NCBI GenBank assembly: GCA_016787705.1
Contig: JAEUTP010000002.1
Coordinates: 1 to 64,000 of the forward strand
Direction: 5' to 3'
DNA length: 64,000 bases
DNA from: Bacteroidia bacterium
GTDB taxonomy: Bacteria > Bacteroidota > Bacteroidia > B-17B0 > Aurantibacillaceae
The notes beneath the pieces were generated by a model. That model worked only from the letters and a program-made list of their open reading frames with translations. It did not search any database and was not told the DNA's origin. Made by a program: the position numbers and the translations under genes. Positions 42,385-54,800 of this stretch are shown in pieces. How positions within the stretch are numbered: position 1 is the stretch's first letter; each line of letters starts with the position of its first letter.

Positions 42385-44574
42385 TTATTCAATAACGATC
42401 TTTCTGCTTACTTTATTTCCTTCATTTTCGAAAGTAATAAAATAAATACCTTTTGATTGGCTTGACAAATCGATGTTTTTAGCACTTGTGAATTTACCTG
42501 ATAAAATAACCGAACCTAAAATATTAGTTACAGAATAATTAATATTATCAGTTGTGATTGAATTAGCAATGCTAAACACACCGTTACTTGGATTAGGGAA
42601 TACACTGATAGCGCTTAATACTTTTGAGCTCTCATTTAATCCTGTACAATCAGAAACAGTAATAACCTGAGTTGTAGAAGCTGTACCTGATGGGTTACCT
42701 GCATTTAATGTTAAAGTATAAGATCCTGTAGCAGTAAATGTTGCTTGTGGATTTGGTGCTGTAGCATTAGAGAATGGAGCTGTACCACCCGGATTTGAAG
42801 ACCATGTATAAGTAAGCGGCGTGTAAGAAGATGTAGTAGCATTACTTAATTGAACAGTGCTGCCTGTACAAGTTGTAGCCGCCACTGTAAATGCTACCGC
42901 AGGAGAGCAAGGCGCAACAGTAACTGTTTGAACAGCACTATTTGTACCTGAAGCATTTGTAGCAGTTAAGTTAATAGTATAAACACCTGCGCCGGCAAAT
43001 GTAAATGAAGGAGTTGCTCCTGTAGCGTTAGAAATAGTAACGCTTGAAGTTGGGTTGGTTGACCAGCTGTAAGTTGGTGCCGGAGTACCTGCACTTGTAT
43101 TTGAAACAGTGTAAGTTATTTTTGTACATGCTGTAGAATTACCACTAAATGCTGCTGTAGGAGCAGTACATGCCTGAACAACAACAACCTGAGTAGCAGA
43201 ACTTGTACCGGTAGCATTAGATGCTAATAAAGTAAGTGTATATGTACCCGCAGTTGAAAATGCAACTGTTGGGCTGGCAGCCGAAGTACTTGAGAATACT
43301 GCCGCAGGAGAAGAACTCCATGTAAATGTTGGAGCAGGGCTTCCTGTAGATGAATTATTTATTACCGCAGTAGCAGCAGGAGTAGCCAAACATAATGTTG
43401 GAGGAACGTTAAACGCTGCAGTTGGGGCTACAGGTGTAACAATTGCCGGACCAGAATATTTATAGATACCACCAATACCAACTGTAGTAGGATCGCTGAA
43501 ACCACCAGCCCAGCCGGTTGTAGGGTTTACGAAATCAACAGTTAAATATTGAATACCTACCGAACCCCAATCAGTCCATGTTGCACCACCGTTAGTTGAA
43601 TAAGAGATGATCTGGTTAGATGTACCGGCACCGCATGAAGCAAATTGAGATGTACCAGGGATTGCACCCATATTATTTAAACCCAAATTTGGATCAAGAG
43701 TAGGAATCATAGTCCAGTTAGCACCACCATCAGTAGTTGTATAAGTTGCAAGACTTTGTGACGCGTCAAATAACCAGCAGTAACCATTGTTAGGAGTTGT
43801 AAATGCAATTTCATTTATACCAACCGAGTTAGGATCCAATGTACTTACATTCCACGTTAAACCTGCATCTGTAGAACGAAAAATACGACCCTCGTTAGTA
43901 CCAAACCAGATATTGCTTGAACCTAATTTTGTATAAACTCCTGTTAAACCAAACTCGTTAGCCGATGAAGGATTAGGAATGTTAGCTCCCGGTACTAAAG
44001 ACCATGTGTTACCACCATCAATAGTTCTCCAGATCTCATACTCATTATTTGTTCCCGGATTTGGATCACCCATTGTTATACCAATTTGCGGAGTAACAAA
44101 TGTTACGATATTACAAAATGACGCCGCGTTTGTGTACATTGAAGCGGTAGTCATATTTTGCCATGTTACACCACCATTAGTGGTTCTGTGAATGGCGCCT
44201 TTGTTTTGACCAGCTTTTAAATAAGCGGCCACCCAAGCGGTATTAGCGTCAACACCTTCAAAACTTGCTATCTTAAATGAGTTTGTATCACCAATAGCTG
44301 GTGTAGTGGCACTTTGGTAAATAATACCTGATGTATAAGTTGATCCACCATTAATAGTTCTTGTAAAGTAACTATAATTTCTTCCTACGTTACCTGTAGT
44401 TCCATCGTAACCGGTTGCCCATAATACGTTTGCGTCAACAGCGCTCATTAATCTTACGCCCATAGAAACCTTAGGCCAATTGGCATTTTGTGTAGTTGCC
44501 CAACTGGCACTAGCCTGACCAACCGCAGAACTCACTGCAAGAGCTCCGAAAATTGAAAGTAATGTTTTTTTCAT
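42385..44574 (-). CDS. T9SS-sorted protein with BNR propeller and three PKD domains
   Basis: A 729-aa secreted protein: signal MKKTLLSIFGALAVSSAVGQ, then an N-terminal propeller (~20-375) with six Asp-box turns (INGGSTY, TNGGVTWQ, IDGGNTWS, TDAGLTWN, TDGGANWT, TNGGATWT) of the Ycf48/sortilin-like type. Three PKD-like repeats follow (~385-465, 470-555, 560-640), each with a Cys near the start and a TWSS/SWST core. A type A sorting domain ends it (ISVFPNPSNGVF to SRKIVIE). The propeller-PKD plan is common in surface-exposed or released proteins; no sialidase active-site motif is seen. Confidence 0.82.
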   Translation of the reverse strand: MKKTLLSIFGALAVSSAVGQASASWATTQNANWPKVSMGVRLMSAVDANVLWATGYDGTTGNVGRNYSYFTRTINGGSTYTSGIIYQSATTPAIGDTNSFKIASFEGVDANTAWVAAYLKAGQNKGAIHRTTNGGVTWQNMTTASMYTNAASFCNIVTFVTPQIGITMGDPNPGTNNEYEIWRTIDGGNTWSLVPGANIPNPSSANEFGLTGVYTKLGSSNIWFGTNEGRIFRSTDAGLTWNVSTLDPNSVGINEIAFTTPNNGYCWLFDASQSLATYTTTDGGANWTMIPTLDPNLGLNNMGAIPGTSQFASCGAGTSNQIISYSTNGGATWTDWGSVGIQYLTVDFVNPTTGWAGGFSDPTTVGIGGIYKYSGPAIVTPVAPTAAFNVPPTLCLATPAATAVINNSSTGSPAPTFTWSSSPAAVFSSTSAASPTVAFSTAGTYTLTLLASNATGTSSATQVVVVQACTAPTAAFSGNSTACTKITYTVSNTSAGTPAPTYSWSTNPTSSVTISNATGATPSFTFAGAGVYTINLTATNASGTNSAVQTVTVAPCSPAVAFTVAATTCTGSTVQLSNATTSSYTPLTYTWSSNPGGTAPFSNATAPNPQATFTATGSYTLTLNAGNPSGTASTTQVITVSDCTGLNESSKVLSAISVFPNPSNGVFSIANSITTDNINYSVTNILGSVILSGKFTSAKNIDLSSQSKGIYFITFENEGNKVSRKIVIE

Positions 44575-44663
44575 GTTTTAATTTTTTATTTAAGCATTAA
44601 AGATAGGTAAAAAATTTAAAGTATTTTAATAAAAATTTGGTTTTAACACTTAAGCAAAAATCA

Positions 44664-44671
44664 TACCTTTA
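44664..44671 (+). promoter_or_regulatory. Candidate -7 element of the ferredoxin-NADP reductase gene
   Basis: TACCTTTA is one mismatch from TAnnTTTG and lies 14 bases before the ATG, implying a very short leader. No good -33 is seen. Confidence 0.25.
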
Positions 44672-44685
44672 CTGCAAATTTTCAG

Positions 44686-45696
44686 ATGATTTCTACAGAT
44701 TTAGTTATAATTGGGGCCGGACCAGTGGGTTTATTTGCCATTTTTGAAGCAGGTTTGTTAAAAATGCGCTGCCATTTAGTAGATTATTTGCCGCAGATTG
44801 GCGGCCAGTTATCTGAGATCTATCCAAAAAAACCAATTTACGATATACCGGGTTTTCCTTCTGTTCTTGCCCAGGAGTTAGTAGATAATTTAATGAAGCA
44901 GGCCGAACCTTTTAAACCAAGTTTTACTTTAGGAGAGCGCATAGAGTCTTTAGAAAAACGTGATGAAAGAGATTTTATTCTTACAACTAACATGGGCACA
45001 CAAATACATGCTAAAGTAGTTGTAATTGCTGCAGGCCTTGGTTGCTTTGAGCCACGTAAACCTGAAATTGCCGGACTTGAAAAATTCGAGAACGGTAAAG
45101 GAGTTAATTACATGATCCTTGACCCTGAAAAATACCGTAACCAAAAAATGGTTATTGCAGGGGGTGGTGATAGCGCTTTAGATTGGGCCATTTTTTTAGC
45201 GGATGTTTGCAGCGAATTAACTTTGGTACACCGCAGTGAAAGCTTTAGAGGCGCGCCGGACAGCGTTAATAAAGTAATGAGATTGGCCGAAACAGGAAAG
45301 ATAAAATTATTATTGAATACAAATATTTTATCTGTTACAGGTGATGATAAATTAAATTCGGTTGAATTGATCAACGCTAAAACACAGGAAAAAAACACCA
45401 TTATTACTGATCATTTAATTCCTCTATTCGGGCTGAGCCCTAAGCTTGGGCCAATTGAAAACTGGGGCTTAAACCTTGACAAAAATGCTATTGAAGTAAA
45501 TACAGATGATTACAGTACTAACGTTTCGGGCATTTACGCAATTGGTGATATTAATACCTACAAAAATAAATTAAAACTAATCTTGTGTGGCTTTCACGAA
45601 GCTTCTTTAATGAGCCACAGCGCCTATAAATACATTAACCCGGGTATTAAATATACCATGAAGTATACAACAGTGCAAGGTGTTCATGAGTTTTAA
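44686..45696 (+). CDS. Ferredoxin/flavodoxin-NADP reductase (thioredoxin-reductase-like type)
   Basis: A 336-aa flavoprotein. FAD loop LVIIGAGPVGLFAIFEAGL (~6-24), PQIGGQLSEIYPKKPIYDIPGF, NADPH loop MVIAGGGDSALDWAIFL (~155), and the C-terminal FAD segment VSGIYAIGDINTY. It lacks the redox CxxC of thioredoxin reductase, which marks the YumC/FNR2 branch that moves electrons between NADPH and ferredoxin. It is divergently transcribed from the PKD gene and followed by a decayed inverted repeat. Confidence 0.9.
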   Translation: MISTDLVIIGAGPVGLFAIFEAGLLKMRCHLVDYLPQIGGQLSEIYPKKPIYDIPGFPSVLAQELVDNLMKQAEPFKPSFTLGERIESLEKRDERDFILTTNMGTQIHAKVVVIAAGLGCFEPRKPEIAGLEKFENGKGVNYMILDPEKYRNQKMVIAGGGDSALDWAIFLADVCSELTLVHRSESFRGAPDSVNKVMRLAETGKIKLLLNTNILSVTGDDKLNSVELINAKTQEKNTIITDHLIPLFGLSPKLGPIENWGLNLDKNAIEVNTDDYSTNVSGIYAIGDINTYKNKLKLILCGFHEASLMSHSAYKYINPGIKYTMKYTTVQGVHEF

Positions 45697-45698
45697 TA

Positions 45699-45769
45699 GG
45701 ACGCTGATAAAACAGATAGTTATGTTTTTTACAGATGAAAAATCATAATTGATCATATCAATCGGCGTC
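45699..45769. repeat. Decayed inverted-repeat element (GACGCTGAT arms)
   Basis: GGACGCTGAT at 45699-45708 faces ATCGGCGTC at 45761-45769, with AT-rich sequence between. It fills the gap between convergent genes and may double as a weak transcript end. The arm sequence resembles dispersed intergenic repeats I have seen in many Bacteroidota genomes. Confidence 0.5.
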
Positions 45770-45776
45770 ACTGCGT

Positions 45777-46748
45777 TCAATCAAATTTAAAAGAAGAAAT
45801 GTTTTTTTGCTTGCACACCTTTGCTCCAAATCTTTCTTTCCAATAACATCCTAAATATTCCTGCTCAGTTTGGCCGGGCGTTGGAATTAAAATCATTTCT
45901 TTTTTATCGAGAAGATAGAGATCCATTAAAGTACTGTAACCGCTGCGGCAAATTATACTTTTACTTTGCGATATTATTTCGGATAATTTTCCTACATCTG
46001 GCGAAATAAATACTTCAACATTTTTAATTTGCCGGTCACATTTATTTGTAACCATTGCAAATTTTAACTGAGGATATTCTTTTGCTTTTAAGATCAGTTT
46101 TTCTCTTAAAACAGAATGCTGCGGCTCAGGTCCCGATAACAAAAAAAGATGATCGTATCTTATTTGAAGAGAAATTATTTTTTTTAACCGTGTTTGCGGA
46201 CCAATATATTTTATCTGTGGATGAAAATGTTTACCATGTGAAAGTTCTGCACTTAAACTTTCTTTTTCACTTTCAAGGTCAGGTATCCACACCTCATCAA
46301 AATTTAAAATATAATTTTTATTAATGCCTTGCGCAATTCCCTTTGCAAATGGTGTTTTTAAAAAAACCTGGTGCGTGATAAATATAGAATGAATGTTTTT
46401 TGAATACATGCCAAACCTGTTATCGCTTATTACCACATTAATTTTATGCTTTAAAGTTATTTCCTGTAATACTGCATTTTCTTGTTTTATGATTGTAGAA
46501 ATGCCCGGCCAATCAAAAAAAAGCTTTAACCATAGAGGTAATATTTTGGAATATTTTACATTATAGGCAGGAATTTTCACCTGCTCTATTTCAGGAAACT
46601 CTTCATCAAACACTTTTTTTGTAAGTGCTGTAACGCCAATAATTATTTTATTTTCTTGTTTAAGTTGCTTAATTACAGGCACACAGCGGGTTGCATGACC
46701 AAGGCCCCAATCTAAAGGTGCAATAAATATGGTTTTACCGGAGATCAA
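45777..46748 (-). CDS. GT-B glycosyltransferase-like protein (family 28-like)
   Basis: A 323-aa protein. N-terminal FIAPLDWGLGHATRCVPVIKQ is the GxGHxxR nucleotide-sugar fold of MurG/MGT-like enzymes; the C-half has DHLFLLSGPEPQHSVLREKL, VEVFISPDVGKLSEIISQSK, IICRSGYSTLMDLYLL and LIPTPGQTEQEYLG, the donor site seen in this group (RSGYST, PGQTEQEYL). The start is TTG at 46748, since an in-frame stop precedes it closely and no ATG is available. Acceptor unknown; a glycolipid or cell-wall role is possible. Confidence 0.8.
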   Translation of the reverse strand: MISGKTIFIAPLDWGLGHATRCVPVIKQLKQENKIIIGVTALTKKVFDEEFPEIEQVKIPAYNVKYSKILPLWLKLFFDWPGISTIIKQENAVLQEITLKHKINVVISDNRFGMYSKNIHSIFITHQVFLKTPFAKGIAQGINKNYILNFDEVWIPDLESEKESLSAELSHGKHFHPQIKYIGPQTRLKKIISLQIRYDHLFLLSGPEPQHSVLREKLILKAKEYPQLKFAMVTNKCDRQIKNVEVFISPDVGKLSEIISQSKSIICRSGYSTLMDLYLLDKKEMILIPTPGQTEQEYLGCYWKERFGAKVCKQKNISSFKFD

Positions 46749-46792
46749 AATGTTAATCTAAGATAAGAAATGATTTTGATAGAAAGACCAAA

Positions 46793-46950
46793 CCACTAAT
46801 TACACCAATTTCACTAAACATTATTTTATATACAGAATTTGTGAAAATAAAATTCCTCAGAATTTAAATTCTGAGAAATAATTAATTACACTAATCCATG
46901 ATTAAAATAATCCTACTAAACAAATTGGTATAATTAGTGAAATTCGTGGC
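46793..46950. repeat. Inverted-repeat element, CCACnAATTnCAC family, copy 2
   Basis: Left arm CCACTAATTACACCAATTT and right arm (reverse complement) CCACGAATTTCACTAATTA match with few changes over about 25 bases; the 158-base element fills the gap before the DUF1801 gene. The arms themselves have an 11-base period of AATTnCACn. Confidence 0.65.
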
Positions 46951-46959
46951 TATTGGCAA

Positions 46960-47415
46960 TCATCGTTTCAAATTCTTCTCGTACATTTTGATCCAATCAT
47001 CAGGCGTCATTTTACCTGCCAGTTCTCCAATTAATTTAAAAGGTATCTGTTCGGGTTTTTTAAACCGCAAACAACTCTTTCCCATATCTAGTTTACCCTT
47101 TGCGTGTTTTGGATATTCATCGGTAAACCATTTTAATAGTTTAGGATCGGCATAAATACCCATGTGGTAAACGGCAATAAAATTCTTCTGCGACGCAATA
47201 CTCATAAAAGGCAATGGTACTTTAGGATCGCAATGATACCCGTCAGGATATTTGGAATGCGGCACAACGTATCCCATCATGCCGTAACCCATACCTTCCT
47301 TAAAACCTTTTGGCAGATTTTTTAAAATCACTTTCCGTAATTCAGTCATTGCTGCTTTCCTGTCTTCAGGAAGCTCTTCCAAATATTGATCTACGGTTAG
47401 CGCTTTTGACTGCAT
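46960..47415 (-). CDS. DUF1801 family protein
   Basis: A 151-aa soluble protein: SKALTVDQYLEELPEDRKAAM, LPKGFKEGMGYGMMGYVVP, LPFMSIASQKNFIAVYHMG and KGKLDMGKSCLRFKKPEQIP place it in DUF1801 (YdhG-like, iron-chaperone/frataxin-like fold). Its biochemical role is not established. It lies 15 bases downstream of gyrB and could be read from the same message. Confidence 0.88.
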   Translation of the reverse strand: MQSKALTVDQYLEELPEDRKAAMTELRKVILKNLPKGFKEGMGYGMMGYVVPHSKYPDGYHCDPKVPLPFMSIASQKNFIAVYHMGIYADPKLLKWFTDEYPKHAKGKLDMGKSCLRFKKPEQIPFKLIGELAGKMTPDDWIKMYEKNLKR

Positions 47416-47430
47416 GCATTCAAAATTTAA

Positions 47431-49398
<1,968 letters not shown>

Positions 49399-49530
49399 TT
49401 AATTTTAATTATCCTTTAAATATACTGAAAAAATGCGGATTTCAGGGCTGTAAAATGTCTAAATGTTACTAACAAGATGTTAAAAAATATTGTGAAAAAT
49501 TAAGCTACTTTTACACACAATTTTTACACT

Positions 49531-50850
49531 ATGATCTGGCACATTATTCGATATTGGATAAGTTTTGTTATACCGGTTTTTTATAAAAGAATCCAGGGCA
49601 GGAATATTAAAAATATTCAGGGCAAAAATCCTGTTATAATTGCCATGAATCATCCTAATGCATTTACCGACCCCATTTTAATTACACATTTAAGCTATCC
49701 TATTAAGGTAAGATACCTTGCCCGCGGCGACGCTTTTAAACCGGGTTTTGCTGCCTGGTTCTTAGGCCGGCTGGGCATTGTACCCATTTTTAGAATACAG
49801 GATGGCGGACGCGAAGGACTGAAGAAAAATGATGACGCTTACCGAATGGTAAACAGGCTTTTAAAGAAAAATTGTAAAATAATTGTTTTTGCCGAAGGAT
49901 TATGTGTTCAGGAAAGACGCTTAAGACCCCTTAAAAAAGGCGTTAGCCGCATGATTTTTGGCGCATATGAGTATTTGGGTGATAATAACAAATTAACCGT
50001 TGTACCGGTCGGAATTAACTATAGCAAAGCCGATAAATTCAGAAGTAACGTTTTTTATAACGCTGGAGACCCTATTCCGGTTAAAGATTATATTGCTGAT
50101 TTTAAAGAAAATCCGGCCAAAGCCAATAATAATTTTTTGCAGTTGCTGGCCCCAAAAATGAAAGACCTGATCACCCATATTAATGATCCTGCAAATGACG
50201 AAACAGTGTTGCAGGTTGAAACGATATTAAAAAAAGACATACTTAAAGAACGAAAACTTACTTTCAGAGATCTTCATAACGATTTTATTGTGTTAAAAGA
50301 ACTAACTGAAAAAGTTAATAATGTTGCCGAAAAACAACCTGAATTACTGAACGAATTTAAAGACAAAGCAAAAATTTATTTTGATACGCTCAAAAAAAAC
50401 AATTTAAGAGACTGGCTTTTTAGTCCGCGCCAAAAATATAAGCATAGTGCATTTCATTTATTCATAAGAACTTTTTTATTTGTTATTGGCCTTCCGGCAT
50501 TTATTGTTGCTTTGGTTGGCAATTATATCCCTTATAAATTAACCGAAAAAATAACCGTTAAAATTGTTAAGCATAAAGAATTCTATTCATCCTTTGCTAT
50601 TGCATTGGGTATGATCTTTTTTATGATCAATTATGTTTTATGGTTTACCATTACCTATTCGTTTTCTGAAAGTGTAATAACACCCATACTTTTAGTTTCA
50701 ACCATTCTTGCCTGTTCGTGGATAGGATTATATTATTACCCGTTCACAAAAAAAACCATGGGCATTTACAGGATCATAAAAAACAAAGCATTATACAACG
50801 ATCTTTTTGAAAAACGCAAAGAATTAGTATCTTTAATTAACAAATTTTAA
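49531..50850 (+). CDS. PlsC-like acyltransferase with C-terminal membrane helices
   Basis: A 439-aa membrane-associated acyltransferase. The active-site motif is NHPNAFTDP (His and Asp five residues apart, not the usual four), followed by RYLARGDAFKPGF, GIVPIFRIQDG, FAEGLCVQERRLRPLKKG (substrate-binding EGL) and VVPVGINYSK. The wider spacing is normal for this glycerol-phosphate-acyltransferase-like branch. Two to three hydrophobic segments lie at ~315-415. It is divergent from gyrB. Likely makes phosphatidic acid precursors or an ornithine-type lipid; the exact acceptor is uncertain. Confidence 0.82.
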   Translation: MIWHIIRYWISFVIPVFYKRIQGRNIKNIQGKNPVIIAMNHPNAFTDPILITHLSYPIKVRYLARGDAFKPGFAAWFLGRLGIVPIFRIQDGGREGLKKNDDAYRMVNRLLKKNCKIIVFAEGLCVQERRLRPLKKGVSRMIFGAYEYLGDNNKLTVVPVGINYSKADKFRSNVFYNAGDPIPVKDYIADFKENPAKANNNFLQLLAPKMKDLITHINDPANDETVLQVETILKKDILKERKLTFRDLHNDFIVLKELTEKVNNVAEKQPELLNEFKDKAKIYFDTLKKNNLRDWLFSPRQKYKHSAFHLFIRTFLFVIGLPAFIVALVGNYIPYKLTEKITVKIVKHKEFYSSFAIALGMIFFMINYVLWFTITYSFSESVITPILLVSTILACSWIGLYYYPFTKKTMGIYRIIKNKALYNDLFEKRKELVSLINKF

Positions 50851-50897
50851 GGCTGGCAAAGCTGTTTCTTTGGCACGCCATTTGGAATATAACCTGT

Positions 50898-51746
50898 ATG
50901 AATTACATTAAACATATTTCGGTTAAGGCTTTTGCAGCGGCAGGCTTAATTGCTTTGTTTTCTGCAGGAAATAAAATAGATAAAGCGTCTGCTATTTCTG
51001 AGATGCTGCCATTACAAAATACGGTTGATCCATTACCTGTTACCGTTAATAAAGCATTTAAACAAGGCGAGGTATTAACTTACCGTATGCATTATGGTAT
51101 GTTAAATGCAGGTGTTGCTGTGTTGGAAGTTAAGCCCGACCTTATAGAAGTAAGTGGTAGAAAAGTATATCACATTGTTGGTAGTGGCTATACCATTGGC
51201 AGTACCGATTGGTTTTTTAAGGTGCGCGACAGGTATGAAACCTATATGGATAAAGATGCGATGTTGCCATGGTTGTTTGTGAGGAGGGTAGATGAAGGCG
51301 GATATAAATTCAGCCAGGATTATGCGTTTAACCATTACACTAAAAAAGTAGATATTGGCAACAACGAAAAATTTGATATTCCGGCGGGTATACAGGATAT
51401 GGTAAGTGCATTCTATTCTGCACGTAATATGGATTTGAGTAATGCAAAACCCGGCGATCTTTTTAGTATTACCTGTTTTGTGGATAAGGAAATTTGGCCT
51501 CTTAAAATTAAATTTATTGGTAAAGAAACCATTGATACAGATATTGGTAAATTCCGCTGTCTAAAATTCCGTCCTATTGTACAAAAAGGCCGTGTGTTTA
51601 AAAAAGAAGAAGATCTGAATGTATGGATAAGCGATGACGATAACCATTTACCAATGCGCGTTAAAGCAGATGTGTTGATAGGAAGCATAAAAATGGATAT
51701 TACCAGTGCTAAGAATTTGGCCAATCCAATGGCTAAAGTAGATTAA
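50898..51746 (+). CDS. DUF3108 domain secreted protein
   Basis: A 282-aa protein with a Sec-type N-terminus (HISVKAFAAAGLIALFSAG) and the DUF3108 plan: FKQGEVLTYRMHYGMLNAGVA, HIVGSGYTIGSTDWFFKVRDRY, FIGKETIDTDIGKFRCLKFRP and DEDLNVWISDD-like WISDDDNHLPMRV. It is an envelope beta-rich protein with no proven activity. It follows the acyltransferase by 47 bases in the same direction and may share its transcript. Confidence 0.82.
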   Translation: MNYIKHISVKAFAAAGLIALFSAGNKIDKASAISEMLPLQNTVDPLPVTVNKAFKQGEVLTYRMHYGMLNAGVAVLEVKPDLIEVSGRKVYHIVGSGYTIGSTDWFFKVRDRYETYMDKDAMLPWLFVRRVDEGGYKFSQDYAFNHYTKKVDIGNNEKFDIPAGIQDMVSAFYSARNMDLSNAKPGDLFSITCFVDKEIWPLKIKFIGKETIDTDIGKFRCLKFRPIVQKGRVFKKEEDLNVWISDDDNHLPMRVKADVLIGSIKMDITSAKNLANPMAKVD

Positions 51747-51753
51747 AATACAA

Positions 51754-51843
51754 GCCACAGACTTCGCAGATTACACGATTGATGCTTGTGCAGCAATTGT
51801 TTAATTGAATAAAAAATCTGTGAAAATTTGTGTAATCAGTGGC
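51754..51843. repeat. Inverted-repeat element, CCACnAATTnCAC family, copy 3
   Basis: GCCACAGA...GATTACACGATT at the left faces TTTGTGTAATCAGTGGC at the right (reverse complement GCCACTGATTACACAAA). It separates convergent genes. The arms match the well-known Bacteroidota intergenic type with a CACAGATTACAC core. Confidence 0.6.
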
Positions 51844-51851
51844 AAAAAAAA

Positions 51852-54800
51852 TTAAAGTTTCACCCCTATCACCATCATGTCATCAGTTTGCGGCACTTCG
51901 CCTTTCCAGCGTGTAATGCGTTGATGAAGCAGATCTTTTTGCTCTGCCATGGTTAATACAGAACCTTCGCTTAATATTTCTTTAAAACGTTTTGATGATA
52001 ATTTTTTGTGTTTAGGTCCGCCAAACTGATCTTTAACACCATCGCTATATAAATAAAAGAATCTGCCGGCAGAGTTTGAGACTGTAACCGTTGAAAATTC
52101 ATTGTTCTCCGCCGATCCTATAGAGCCTCGTTTTGATTTCAATTCAACTAAAGTATCTTTTTCAACATAAACCGCATCATTATTAGCAGCCGAGAAATAA
52201 ACATTTTTATTTACAAGATTTATGGTAATGATACTTGCATCCATACCATCACGCGTATAATCTTCTTTCAAATTTAATTGCTTAAAAAATAAATGATTTA
52301 AGCGCGTTAATATCTCGCCAGGTAAATACAAACCTTCTTCGTGTACAATTTTACTTAAGATAGATGTGCCAACAACACTTAACATGGCTCCCGGAACGCC
52401 ATGCCCTGTGCAGTCTCCAACAAACACAATCAACATATCCTTATGTCTTCCTATCCAGTAAAAGTCACCACTTAATTTATCTTTTGGCTTATTATAAATA
52501 AAACTGTTTGGTAAAGAACTCATTAAAACATCTTCACCAACAAACAATGCTTTTTGAATACGGCGCGCATAATTTATACTATCCAGTAATTCTAAACGTT
52601 GGGCCTGTATCTCGGCGGTTCTTTCTTTAATGATCTTTTCCAATAAGATCTGTTTTTTTCTATCAATACGGATGCGTAAATAAATGGCTAAAATAATGCC
52701 GAAAAAAATAATAGTGATGACTAAAAACTGAAACCATTTTGCCTTATAAAAGGGAGGTACAATAACTATTTTTAAACTAATGGGCTCGCCACTCCAGTTT
52801 TGATCGGCATTAGCGCCTTTTAATTCAAAGGTATAGATGCCCGGCGCTAAAGCGTTAAAAGTTACCGAGTGCTCATTATACAGTGTTTGCCATTCTTTTT
52901 CAATTGGTAACAAACGGTATTTAAACGAATTTTTTTCGGGTAAATTAAAATCCAATAATGTAAAATTAATTTTAAAAGAGTTTTGCTTTTCGGTAAGTGA
53001 AATCTCTACTCCGTTTGAAAAAGAATTGATACTAAACGGCTCGCTTATACCCTGTATGGATGTAACTTCTACCTTTGGCATATTAAAATGCGAGGCCTGG
53101 TAATCGGGATTGAACATTATTAAACCTTCCTGTGAACCAATAAACAAATAACCATCCAATATATCTAAACGATGAATGATCTCTGTTGGCAAACCATCTT
53201 CAATGGTTACTTCAGAGGTTTCGTTGGTGCGGAAGTTATGTTTTAATAAACCGGTTGGGCTCGCCATCCAAACAATATCTTTATACACTAAAAGATCAGA
53301 GATCTCCGGGAAAAAGTCAGATTTACCTTTAAAAACAGTTTCAAATCTTCTTGAGTCGGGAAATAATTTTACGAGGCCCATGTATTGAGATGATAATAAA
53401 ATAGTACTATCATTTAAAACCACCGATGAATTTATATTACCTACATCGGGCAAACGCAGATCATCCATATCTAACGTGGAAGGATCTATTCTTAAAGCGC
53501 CATTAATGTGTGTAAAATAAACCTTGCCTTTAAAAATAAAACTGGATACAAATGATTGCGAGATGCCGGCCGGCTCTTTTATAAAATTAAATGTTTCGGT
53601 TGTTTTATTAAAAATAATAATCTCACCAATACCACCAATAAATAAAATATCTGGGTTGAAAGGATCTTTTTCAATGCGATAAGCATAGTGCTCTTGTGTT
53701 TTAAAGTAGTTTTTTACAATTACTTTTTCATCAACAAAAGATATCTTGTTTAAATTATTCCCTCCTGCGGCATAAATATCTCCTTTTTCATCTTCGTAAA
53801 AATGATTCACAAAACGTTCATCATTTTTATTGGTAGCATTAGGTCCATAATTTTGCGAGCGTTTTGTAATACGGTTATAGATCGAGAATCCTTCACCATC
53901 TATACCTGCTAAAATAATATTGTTATTATTTTCACTTGCCAATACAGCCGATACACGATTACTTAAAAAAGAGTTTTCGGTATTTTGTGAATTTCGTTTT
54001 ACTACCTCAACACTTGGGCGGCTGCTTGTTAACTTCTGTAAACCAACATCGGTACCTACCCACAAAATATCGTTATCATCTTTGCATATACTCCAGCATT
54101 TATTGCTCATTAATGATTTTGAATTTTCAGGATCTACTTTATAAACTTTAAACTCTTTTTTATCAATATCAAAAGAGGTTAAGCCAAAACTCCAGTAACA
54201 TTGCCAAATAAGGTTATCTTTTGTGTGGTAATAAGAAATGTTTGAATAAAAACCTTCAGGCGCTTTGTAATAATTTTGAGAATAACTGGCCGGATTGATA
54301 CTTACTAAGCCGTCATCTACAGCCACCCATATATTTCCTAAATAATCTTCAGAAATACCAATGTACTCTGAATTAATTCCCTGCAAGATCTTTACCTCCT
54401 CAATTTTTTTTGCGCTCTCGCTATATTTAAAAACTGCTGTAACAGGATGGTCATTCTCTAATTTTTTTACACCTGCCCATAAATTTCCTACCCTGTCGTA
54501 GCACATACTTTGCACAACATAACCCTCAAATAAATTTTGCTTGCCGTTAAAAAAAGGTTCAATTATGTTTTTTGATGCATTGTAACGAAATACACCATCA
54601 CTTGTACCAACAATTTTTTGCCCCAGATTATTTTCTTTAATGCATTGAATGTTGTAACGTTTGGGATAGTTCTTGCAGGCTGTATCTATCTTTACCCTCT
54701 TAAATGAATTGGTATTGTAATTAAATAGATTTAAACCATAACGTGTGCCTATCATTATCTGGTTGGCATCATACTGTAATATGGCGCTTACCGTTGGATA

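Noticed and set aside
33546..44574. Sialidase function for the BNR-like secreted proteins
   Set aside because: Asp-box turns are present but no FRIP/YRIP motif or catalytic Arg triad could be seen; Asp boxes occur in many non-sialidase propellers.
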